5,737 nt of DNA from Methanomicrobiales archaeon. GTDB lineage: Archaea; Halobacteriota; Methanomicrobia; Methanomicrobiales; Methanoculleaceae. Every line of letters begins with the position of its first letter. Positions within the stretch are counted from its first letter, which is position 1. The stretch is from NCBI GenBank assembly GCA_012510335.1, contig JAAZIF010000232.1, forward strand, positions 1 to 5,737, in the 5' to 3' direction. The notes below the pieces were generated by a model. The model had not been told where the DNA came from and made no database searches. It saw nothing but the letters and a program-made list of their open reading frames with translations. Of the stretch, positions 1-5,082 are shown one piece after another. Made by a program: the position numbers and the translations under genes.

Positions 1-237
1 TTCTGGGACGGGAAGATGGCCCGCTACTCGGCGATGATCAACGGATGCACCCAGGCCGCTATAACCGGTATTGACCGGGTTGATCCGGCCTGCTTCGGCG
101 TAAAGGACTACGACCGGCTGACCACAAAGGCGAAGGAGTTCGTTGCGAGAGCCGAGAAGGACATCGGAAAACCCGTCACCCTTATATCGACGGGCCCCGA
201 GATGACACAGATCATCGACCTCCGGGGAGAGCTATGA
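1..237 (+). CDS. purA: Adenylosuccinate synthetase, C-terminal fragment (5' end outside window)
   Basis: Adenylosuccinate synthetase joins IMP and aspartate using GTP, the first committed step from IMP to AMP, in the cytoplasm. Only the last 78 residues are present, and the frame is open from base 1. Visible family features are the segment FWDGKMARYSAMINGCTQAA followed by ITGID, matching the region in which the family reads NG-TQ-A-T--D, and the C-terminal PVTLISTGPE with a closing IDLRGEL, matching the family's ISTGP ending. The end at IDLR without a longer tail fits the shorter archaeal enzymes better than bacterial PurA. Its TGA stop overlaps the ATG of the next gene (ATGA), so the two are probably translationally coupled. 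The GTP-binding and catalytic N-terminal part cannot be judged from this window. Confidence 0.9.
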   Translation, partial: FWDGKMARYSAMINGCTQAAITGIDRVDPACFGVKDYDRLTTKAKEFVARAEKDIGKPVTLISTGPEMTQIIDLRGEL

Positions 238-419
238 GACGAAGCCTGATGAAGATCCTCTGCTGCCCGGTCTGTAAGGGCGATCTCCTGCTCACCGTGG
301 CCGAAGAGAATGACGAGGAGGTGCTGGAGGGAACCCTCCGGTGCGAGGTATGCCGTGTCGACTACCCCATAAGTGAGGGTATCCCGAACCTCCTCCCGCA
401 GACCTCCTCCGGGGATTGA
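234..419 (+). CDS. Trm112-like zinc-binding protein (methyltransferase activator family)
   Basis: A 61-residue protein of the Trm112p-like family. In eukaryotes and archaea Trm112 binds and stabilises several class I methyltransferases that modify tRNA, rRNA or release factors; the partner here is not known. The sequence shows two Cys pairs, C11-x2-C14 (in CCPVCKGDL) and C37-x2-C40 (in LRCEVC), placed as in zinc-binding members, followed by the family ending YPISEGIPNLLP at about residues 44-55. The length is normal for the stand-alone form. The ATG at 234 was chosen because it overlaps the purA stop and follows GGGGAGA at 224-230; an ATG at 249 is possible but has a poor ribosome site and would shorten the conserved N-terminal strand. 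The family call is firm; the substrate pathway is inference only. Confidence 0.88.
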   Translation: MRRSLMKILCCPVCKGDLLLTVAEENDEEVLEGTLRCEVCRVDYPISEGIPNLLPQTSSGD

Positions 420-427
420 TCCTGCCG

Positions 428-952
428 ATGTCGGAGGTTCACCTCAACCGCCGGGGGATCAACTCCATCGAGGCCCCGAGGGAGGTAGAGGCGACGATAG
501 GGGATGATCTCGCCCTCCATATCATCAACCACGGATCTCCGCTCCACATCACCCTCGCCTCGGCGAACTCCTCACCCTTCACCGACTTTTTCCACGAGAA
601 CCTCTACGTTGTCGGGGATGAGGAGTTCCATATACCCATACGGGAGGATGCCTACCCCGGGGTCTTCTCTGTTGAGGTCATATCGGGATACGGCGCCAGG
701 AAGGTGGAGTTCCGGGTTGTCGTCCGGGAGCGGACGCCCCTGGAGCCCGAACCTGCTGTGGTCGCTCCTGCCGCGCCGGCCCGGGCGGTCTCGCCGGAGT
801 GGCGGTCTGCCGGCCCGGTCATCCTCTCCTGCGCCATTGCCCTGGTGTTCTACGGGCTGTGGCTGGCATACCGGGATGATATCTTAAACGCCGCCGCGTT
901 TGCGGCGCTCTTCATCGGGGTCATCCTCGCATGGTTGCGGCAGCGGTCGTAG
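428..952 (+). CDS. Predicted membrane protein of unknown function (possibly DUF7524-like)
   Basis: I do not recognise a function. The 174-residue product has three visible parts: a soluble, probably beta-rich domain at about 1-100 that opens with VHLNRRGINSIEAP, an Ala/Pro-rich linker at about 102-125, and two hydrophobic helices at about 129-148 and 152-170 joined by a short YRDD turn, ending in RQRS. There is no N-terminal signal peptide. Two helices put both ends on the same side, and the basic tail suggests that side is the cytoplasm; this is inference. The N-terminal start recalls an archaeal uncharacterised family (DUF7524, from memory). The ATG at 428 with GGGG at 411-414 is preferred to a TTG at 416 that overlaps the preceding stop and has little room for a ribosome site. 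The 3' end overlaps cbiB by 22 bases in another frame, suggesting coupled translation. Confidence 0.75.
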   Translation: MSEVHLNRRGINSIEAPREVEATIGDDLALHIINHGSPLHITLASANSSPFTDFFHENLYVVGDEEFHIPIREDAYPGVFSVEVISGYGARKVEFRVVVRERTPLEPEPAVVAPAAPARAVSPEWRSAGPVILSCAIALVFYGLWLAYRDDILNAAAFAALFIGVILAWLRQRS

Positions 953-1842
953 TCGCCGCGTCGCTGCTTGTGGATCGGTTGATCGGGGATCCGCACTCCC
1001 GTTGCCACCCGGTGGCGCTCCTCGGCCGGTTCATAGGGTGGTGGGGAGTCCCGGGCCGCTACCCGGCGGGTCTCGAGCGCGCCTGCGGCGCTGCCGGGGC
1101 CGTCCTGACGATATCACTCTTTGCCGCCCCTTTTCTCGTCGTCCAGTTTGTCGCTCCCCGGTGCCTCTACCTCCTCCTTGCGCCCTTCCTCCTCAAGGCC
1201 TGTCTGGCCTGGCGGTCGCTTGAGGAGCATACCGCGGCGGTTGTGCAGGCGCCCGGCATCGATGCGGCCCGCGCGCAGGCAGGTATGCTGGTGAGCAGGG
1301 ATACGGCGAGCCTTGAGCGCGAACACGTACTCTCGGCCGCATATGAATCGATGACAGAGAACCTGGTGGACAGCATCATATCCCCGCTCTTCTACTTCGG
1401 GCTCTTCGATCTCGCCGGGGCGGCGGTTTTCCGGGCGGTGAACACCATGGATGCGATGCTCGGCTACCGGGACGAGCGGCTCCGGATCGGGTGGTTTGCA
1501 GCACACGCAGACGATATCGCAAACTTCGTCCCCGCCCGGATCGCCGGCGCCATCCTGCTCGCCTACTTTGCGGCTAAGGGCCGGGCTCTCCCGGCCTGGA
1601 GAGCGCTCCGCCGCGACGCAAAAAAGCGCCCCGGGTTCAACGGCGGGATCCCTATGGCCATAATCGCCGGCGGCGTCGGGGTACGGTTTGAGAAACCGGG
1701 GGTCTATGCACTCGGCGACGATGAGCGGACGCTTGAGGAGGGAGGAGCCGGGATCGTACGCGCGGTCAGGGCGGCGGTGATCATCTTCGCCGCTATCGAG
1801 ATCGCCGCACTATTTTTATTGGGATCCGGGAGCTATACATAG
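931..1842 (+). CDS. cbiB: Adenosylcobinamide-phosphate synthase CbiB (cobalamin biosynthesis membrane protein)
   Basis: CbiB (CobD in the aerobic naming) attaches aminopropanol, or its phosphate, to adenosylcobyric acid to give adenosylcobinamide (phosphate), a late step of corrinoid synthesis at the membrane. The 303-residue length is normal. Family blocks are clear: DRLIGDPHSRCHPVALLGR at about 15-33; VSRDTASLEREHVLSAAYES with TENLVDSIISPLFY following; NTMDAMLGYRDERLRIGW; HADDIANFVPARIAG; and GFNGGIPMAIIAGGVGVRF. Several hydrophobic stretches fit a polytopic membrane protein. The ATG at 931 lies inside the preceding gene, with GGGG at 917-920 upstream. Methanogens need corrinoids for the Mtr methyltransferase, so the gene is expected. 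The neighbours are not other cobalamin genes, and pdxS follows after five bases. In the conserved NG-P block the residue after Asn is Gly (NGGIP), where many members have Ser or Ala; probably harmless. Confidence 0.95.
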   Translation: MVAAAVVVAASLLVDRLIGDPHSRCHPVALLGRFIGWWGVPGRYPAGLERACGAAGAVLTISLFAAPFLVVQFVAPRCLYLLLAPFLLKACLAWRSLEEHTAAVVQAPGIDAARAQAGMLVSRDTASLEREHVLSAAYESMTENLVDSIISPLFYFGLFDLAGAAVFRAVNTMDAMLGYRDERLRIGWFAAHADDIANFVPARIAGAILLAYFAAKGRALPAWRALRRDAKKRPGFNGGIPMAIIAGGVGVRFEKPGVYALGDDERTLEEGGAGIVRAVRAAVIIFAAIEIAALFLLGSGSYT

Positions 1843-1847
1843 GTATA

Positions 1848-2747
1848 ATGAAACTTGAGGAACTGAGATCTGGCACCGAGCTCATCGAGTGCGGCTTTGC
1901 GTCACTGCAGGATGGCGGCGTCATCATGGACGTCATCGATGCAGAGCAGGCAGCCCTCGCCGAGGATGCCGGTGCCATCGCCGTTATGGCGCTGGAGAGA
2001 GTCCCTGCCGATATCAGGGTTGCCGGGGGTGTGGCTCGCATGGCCGATCCCCAGAGGATCATCGAGATCATCGACGCTGTCTCCATCCCGGTGATGGGGA
2101 AGGTAAGGATCGGTCACTTCGTCGAGGCGCAGGTTCTGGAAGCGCTCGGTGTGGATATGGTGGATGAGAGCGAGGTGCTGACCCCGGCGGATGAGCAGTT
2201 CCATATCGATAAGACCCAATTCGATGTCCCGTTCGTCTGCGGCGCCCGGAATCTCGGGGAGGCGCTCCGCCGGATCGATGAGGGCGCGGCCATGATCAGG
2301 ACGAAGGGCGAGGCCGGGACGGGGAACGTCGTGGAGGCTGTCCGCCACATGCGGGCGATCATGGGGGGTATCCGGGGGCTCGCGGGGCTCTCCACGCAGG
2401 AGCTCGTCGACCGGGCCCGCGAGATCGAGGCGCCGGCGGAGCTCGTCATCGAGTGTGCAGACCTCGGCCGCCTTCCGGTGGCGAACCTCTCGGCCGGCGG
2501 TATAGCGACGCCGGCCGACGCGGCGCTCATGATGCAGCTCGGGGCCGACGGTGTCTTCGTCGGGTCCGGTATATTCAAGTCGGCAAAACCCGAGGTGACC
2601 GCTTGTGCTATCGTCGAGGCGGTGAAGCACTACGATGACCCGAAGGTCATTGCTGAGGTGAGCAGGGGGCTTGGTGAGGCGATGAAGGGGCTTGATATCC
2701 ACATGCTCCGGGAGGACGAGATCCTCCAGACCCGTGGAAGGCTCTGA
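1848..2747 (+). CDS. pdxS: Pyridoxal 5'-phosphate synthase, synthase subunit PdxS (Pdx1)
   Basis: PdxS makes PLP from ribose 5-phosphate, glyceraldehyde 3-phosphate and ammonia, the ammonia normally supplied by the glutaminase PdxT; the subunits form a dodecameric TIM-barrel core. The 299-residue length is normal. Key residues are present: Asp28 in GGVIMDV, the first Schiff-base lysine Lys85 in PVMGKVRIGH, and the second lysine Lys153 in RTKGEAGTGN; they align with Asp24, Lys81 and Lys149 of the Bacillus enzyme. ALERVPADIR, DESEVLTPADE, the phosphate-binding LSAGGIATPADAALMMQLGA and GVFVGSGIFKS are also intact. Two unusual changes are seen: the common KGG before the catalytic Asp is DGG (22-24), and MAK is MGK (83-85). 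ATG 1848 has AGGT four bases upstream and lies five bases after the cbiB stop. No pdxT is seen in the window. Confidence 0.97.
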   Translation: MKLEELRSGTELIECGFASLQDGGVIMDVIDAEQAALAEDAGAIAVMALERVPADIRVAGGVARMADPQRIIEIIDAVSIPVMGKVRIGHFVEAQVLEALGVDMVDESEVLTPADEQFHIDKTQFDVPFVCGARNLGEALRRIDEGAAMIRTKGEAGTGNVVEAVRHMRAIMGGIRGLAGLSTQELVDRAREIEAPAELVIECADLGRLPVANLSAGGIATPADAALMMQLGADGVFVGSGIFKSAKPEVTACAIVEAVKHYDDPKVIAEVSRGLGEAMKGLDIHMLREDEILQTRGRL

Positions 2748-2776
2748 TTTTTGCGGATCTGACCCGGGATCGGTTC

Positions 2777-3121
2777 ATGAAGAGAGAACTCATCGTCGAA
2801 TGGAAGAATGGGGGAGAAGAGGCCGCCCCCGCTCTTTCGGCGATCCTCGCGGAGATCCGCATGCTCCTTGAGATGGAGGGGGTCAGCGTCCGGATAGTCG
2901 AGACCACCCTCCCGGGCGATGCGCCCGCCCTCCTATTCAACGGGGTTCCGATCGAGGATCTCCTCGATGGGGTCGAGGTGACCCCCATATCCTGTGCCTC
3001 CTGTGGATTGTGCGACGGAGAGACAGAGTGCCGGGCGATCCGTTATGGCGGCGAGGACTACGATATGATCCCGCCTGACCTGATCGGCCGGGCGGCCGTA
3101 AGAGCGCTTGAGATGGAGTGA
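2777..3121 (+). CDS. DUF2703 family cysteine-rich protein
   Basis: A 114-residue protein matching the uncharacterised DUF2703 family, small proteins with a thioredoxin-like look; the function is unknown. Visible signs are the N-terminal strand LIVEWK, a helix at about 16-34, a second strand VSVRIVETTL, the motif LLFNGVPIEDLL at about 52-63 (many members read N-ING-PLE), a cysteine block C73-x2-C76-x2-C79-x5-C85 (CASCGLCDGETECRAI), then Y95-x3-P99 and a closing helix. Many relatives, as I recall, carry a CxxC near residues 10-15; here that place reads WKNGGEEAAP with no cysteine, so a classical N-terminal redox pair is absent and the C-terminal block may bind a metal instead. The start ATG has only a weak ribosome site. 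The gene lies 29 bases after pdxS, with a TTTTT run at 2748-2752 between them, so co-transcription is likely but not certain. Confidence 0.8.
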   Translation: MKRELIVEWKNGGEEAAPALSAILAEIRMLLEMEGVSVRIVETTLPGDAPALLFNGVPIEDLLDGVEVTPISCASCGLCDGETECRAIRYGGEDYDMIPPDLIGRAAVRALEME

Positions 3122-3146
3122 CGGGGGCGGTAGAGTCCGCCTCCGT
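3121..3146 (+). repeat. 10-bp inverted repeat at the end of the DUF2703 gene
   Basis: Bases 3121-3130 (ACGGGGGCGG) and 3137-3146 (CCGCCTCCGT) can pair over 10 positions with one G-U, around the loop TAGAGT. The left arm begins at the last base of the TGA stop. No T-run follows directly, so it is more likely a 3'-end stabilising or processing hairpin than a terminator by itself. Confidence 0.5.
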
Positions 3147-3160
3147 CGGATAGAGCGCGG

Positions 3161-3180
3161 CACCCCTGCGGGTGTTCTTT
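3161..3180 (+). terminator. Weak terminator-like hairpin
   Basis: CACCC (3161-3165) pairs with GGGTG (3170-3174) over a four-base loop and is followed by TTCTTT. This resembles a small intrinsic terminator for the upstream operon. The stem is only five pairs, and archaea mainly use oligo-T stops; the seven-T run at 3267-3273 further on is an alternative or second stop. Confidence 0.35.
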
Positions 3181-3247
3181 GGAGGAGCCAGTGCGCGGCG
3201 CAGGTCGCGCCTTCCCTGGTGAGGATGCCCGGGTCATGGGGCGGTGC

Positions 3248-3300
3248 TTTAACATATATCAATTAATTTTTTTAAAAAGTTAAATAGGTATATTGAATAA
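3248..3300 (+). promoter_or_regulatory. AT-rich promoter region of the substrate-binding protein operon
   Basis: A sharp drop in GC in an otherwise GC-rich window. The best archaeal core element is AAAAAG (3274-3279, BRE-like) followed by TTAAATAG (3280-3287, TATA-like), predicting a transcript start near 3306-3313 and a leader of about 50 bases. TATATT at 3289-3294 is an alternative TATA box. The elements are flanked by TTTAAC (3248-3253) and GTTAAA (3279-3284), a six-base inverted repeat that could be an operator. The T7 run at 3267-3273 could also stop upstream transcripts. Confidence 0.6.
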
Positions 3301-3326
3301 TGCTGCTCTCCAGGTATGGATCAGGG

Positions 3327-3350
3327 TCTCCCGGCGGTGTGCCGGAGAGA
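3327..3350 (+). promoter_or_regulatory. Leader hairpin covering the likely ribosome site of the substrate-binding protein gene
   Basis: TCTC-CCGGC (3327-3335) pairs with GCCGG-A-GAGA (3341-3350) around the loop GGTGT, giving nine pairs with one bulged A. The GGAG at 3344-3347, the best Shine-Dalgarno-like sequence before the GTG start at 3362, is inside the right arm. The same GGAGAG (3344-3349) can also pair perfectly with CTCTCC at 3306-3311. A role in translation control is inference. Confidence 0.35.
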
Positions 3351-3361
3351 ACCGATAGGAT

Positions 3362-4450
3362 GTGGTAATTATTCGTAAGAATCGTCATCTTCTGCTGATC
3401 CTGCTCGGCGCATGTGTAGTCCTCCTCTGCGCATCCGCCGCCTGCACGGATACCCGGGAAATGCCATCTGCAGGTGAAACCCGCACCATAACCGATATGA
3501 CAGGCCGGACCGTAGTCGTGCCGTCAGAGATTGGAAGTATCCTCTGCACGTCGCCTCCGACGACGAACCTCGTCTACATGGTCGCGCCCGACCGCCTCGC
3601 GGGCTGGAGCTTCCCGCCCGAGGAGGATTACACCCCCGCGAGATACGCGGCGCTCCCGGTCGTCGGGGGCTGGTTCGGGAAGGAGAGCGGCAACTACGAG
3701 AACTTCATATCGATGAAACCCGATATCGTCGTCGAGGGCTACACCACCGACGGCGGGGCGGCGGGCGCCACCGTCGCCGAGCGGCAGGAGAAGATGGGTT
3801 CGATCCCGGTCGTCGCCGTCGAGGATACCACCAACTCCACCGGCTACTCCGCGTCCATAAGGTTTGTTGGCGACCTCCTCGGTGAGGAGGAGCAGGCCGG
3901 GGCGATGATCGCCTTCTACGAGGGCGCGCTCGCCACGGTGACGGGGCGCGTGGCCTCGATCCCGGATGATGAACGGGTGGGCGTCTACTACGCCGAAGAT
4001 CCAAAGGGACTCTCGACCGATCCCACGGGTTCGCAACACTCTGAGCTCATCGAACTCTGCGGCGGAAAGAACATAGCAGACTGCGCGCTCACGCCCGGTA
4101 TGGGTATGACCGAGGTCTCGATGGAGCAGATCATCCGGTGGGATCCCGACGTCATCCTGGCCAGCGAGCCGGAGTTCTACGCCGCGGTCTGGACCGACCC
4201 GCTCTGGCAGGATATAACCGCCGTGAAGGATGGCCGGGTCTACCTCATACCGCGGACAGCGTTCTGCTGGTTTGACCGGCCGCCGGGCATCAACCGGATC
4301 ATCGGCATCCCCTGGACAGCAAAAGTCCTCTATCCTGACCTCTTCAGTGATATGGATCTCGAAGATCTTATCCGGGAGTATCACGAGATCTTCATCCATG
4401 TATCGCTCACCGATGACCAGATCCGGGGTATCCTGAACCCGGAGGTTTAG
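3362..4450 (+). CDS. ABC transporter substrate-binding lipoprotein, iron-siderophore/cobalamin/metal-chelate class
   Basis: A 362-residue receptor of the periplasmic-binding-protein 2 class (BtuF/FepB/FhuD type), expected to hold a metal complex on the outer membrane face and pass it to a permease-ATPase pair. Residues 1-27 form a basic start and hydrophobic helix, ending in SAAC with Cys28 as a probable lipid attachment site. The mature part opens with TRTITDMTGRTVVVP, the usual first strand of this class; MKPDIVV and WDPDVILASEPEF mark the two lobes, and the end carries FDRPPGINRIIGIPWTAKVL, typical of metal-chelate receptors. The ligand cannot be read from sequence: iron chelate, haem, corrinoid, nickel complex and oxyanion are all open. 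The GTG start is set by an in-frame TAG at 3356-3358 and the lack of a later start before the signal. Two SAM enzymes follow; no permease or ATPase is in the window. Confidence 0.88.
   Translation: MVIIRKNRHLLLILLGACVVLLCASAACTDTREMPSAGETRTITDMTGRTVVVPSEIGSILCTSPPTTNLVYMVAPDRLAGWSFPPEEDYTPARYAALPVVGGWFGKESGNYENFISMKPDIVVEGYTTDGGAAGATVAERQEKMGSIPVVAVEDTTNSTGYSASIRFVGDLLGEEEQAGAMIAFYEGALATVTGRVASIPDDERVGVYYAEDPKGLSTDPTGSQHSELIELCGGKNIADCALTPGMGMTEVSMEQIIRWDPDVILASEPEFYAAVWTDPLWQDITAVKDGRVYLIPRTAFCWFDRPPGINRIIGIPWTAKVLYPDLFSDMDLEDLIREYHEIFIHVSLTDDQIRGILNPEV
4441..4446 (+). promoter_or_regulatory. Strong ribosome binding site for the methyltransferase gene
   Basis: GGAGGT lies seven bases before the ATG at 4454 and within the last codons of the upstream gene. 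It decides this start over the in-frame ATG at 4484 and implies co-translation with the binding protein gene. Confidence 0.8.
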
Positions 4451-4453
4451 ATA

Positions 4454-5080
4454 ATGAAGAAAGAGAGTGAGGGGGCGGGGCGCATGGACAGGATCGCAAA
4501 GACAGTCTTTGCCCCCATCTACCCGGTGATCGCGGAGCAGATCCTCGACCGGTGCGGGATCACCCGCGGCCGGTGCCTCGATATCGGCAGCGGCCCGGGG
4601 TCGCTCGGTATAGCGCTTGCGCGGTCAAGCGATCTCGTGGTCACGCTCCTCGACTCCTCACTTGAGGCGCTCAAGATCGCAGAAGGAAACGTCCGGGATG
4701 CTGGACTATCGGACCGTATATACCTCCTCCCGGGGGATGTCCACGATATCCCGCTCCCCGCAGGGTCAATTGACCTCATAGTCAGTCGTGGCTCGATCTT
4801 CTTCTGGGACGATCTCGCCCGGGCGTTTGCCGAGATCCACCGGGTGCTTGCGCCCGGCGGTAAGACCTATGTCGGGGGTGGGTTTGGGACCGCTGAACTC
4901 AGGGACTCGATAACGGAGGCGATGATAAAGAAGAACCCGGACTGGAAGAACTTCCGGGACAAAAATCTCGGGGCCGATAACCAGGCCCGGATAGCGGGCG
5001 TCGTCAGGGATCTCGGTATCCCGCACCGGATCATCAACGACGACTCAGGGTTCTGGGTCTTGATAGAGAAGGAGCAGTAG
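4454..5080 (+). CDS. Class I SAM-dependent methyltransferase
   Basis: A 208-residue cytoplasmic methyltransferase of the Methyltransf_11/25 type. SAM-binding motif I is LDIGSGPG (42-49), the ribose-binding acidic residue is probably Asp67 (TLLDSS), GDVHDIPLP lies at 94-102, motif IV is SIDLIVSRGSIFFW (105-118), and the post-motif strand is RVLAPGGKTYVGGGFG (130-145). There is no NPPY motif, so it is not an obvious N6-adenine or Mtq2-type glutamine methyltransferase. Compared with UbiE-like enzymes the C-terminal part is short, which leaves little cap for a large substrate. The substrate is unknown. The gene is three bases after the receptor gene and two bases before a radical SAM gene, so it probably acts on the same compound or protein. 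A partnership with the Trm112-like protein of this window is possible but has no direct support. Confidence 0.9.
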   Translation: MKKESEGAGRMDRIAKTVFAPIYPVIAEQILDRCGITRGRCLDIGSGPGSLGIALARSSDLVVTLLDSSLEALKIAEGNVRDAGLSDRIYLLPGDVHDIPLPAGSIDLIVSRGSIFFWDDLARAFAEIHRVLAPGGKTYVGGGFGTAELRDSITEAMIKKNPDWKNFRDKNLGADNQARIAGVVRDLGIPHRIINDDSGFWVLIEKEQ

Positions 5081-5082
5081 GC

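Noticed and set aside
416..427. TTG start at 416 for the unknown membrane protein
   Set aside because: It overlaps the preceding stop, has little ribosome site, and adds only MILP; ATG 428 is better placed.
1902..2702. Long antisense open frame (266 codons) opposite pdxS
   Set aside because: The + strand encodes an unmistakable PdxS; the antisense product is His/Arg/Asp-rich with no family resemblance.
2711..2727. Hairpin GGAGGA/TCCTCC near the end of pdxS
   Set aside because: It lies within conserved coding sequence and is not followed closely by a T-run; probably chance.
3146..3215. tRNA-like fragment (GGATAGAGCGCGG resembles a D-arm)
   Set aside because: No matching T-arm, anticodon stem or acceptor stem could be found nearby.
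3301..3361. Cobalamin riboswitch before the receptor gene
   Set aside because: The leader is too short and lacks any B12-box-like sequence; such riboswitches are also not typical of archaea.
3524..4399. Long antisense open frame (291 codons) opposite the receptor gene
   Set aside because: It is rich in Arg, Asp and Gly, has no recognisable motif, and is explained by GC-rich codon bias of the clear + strand gene.
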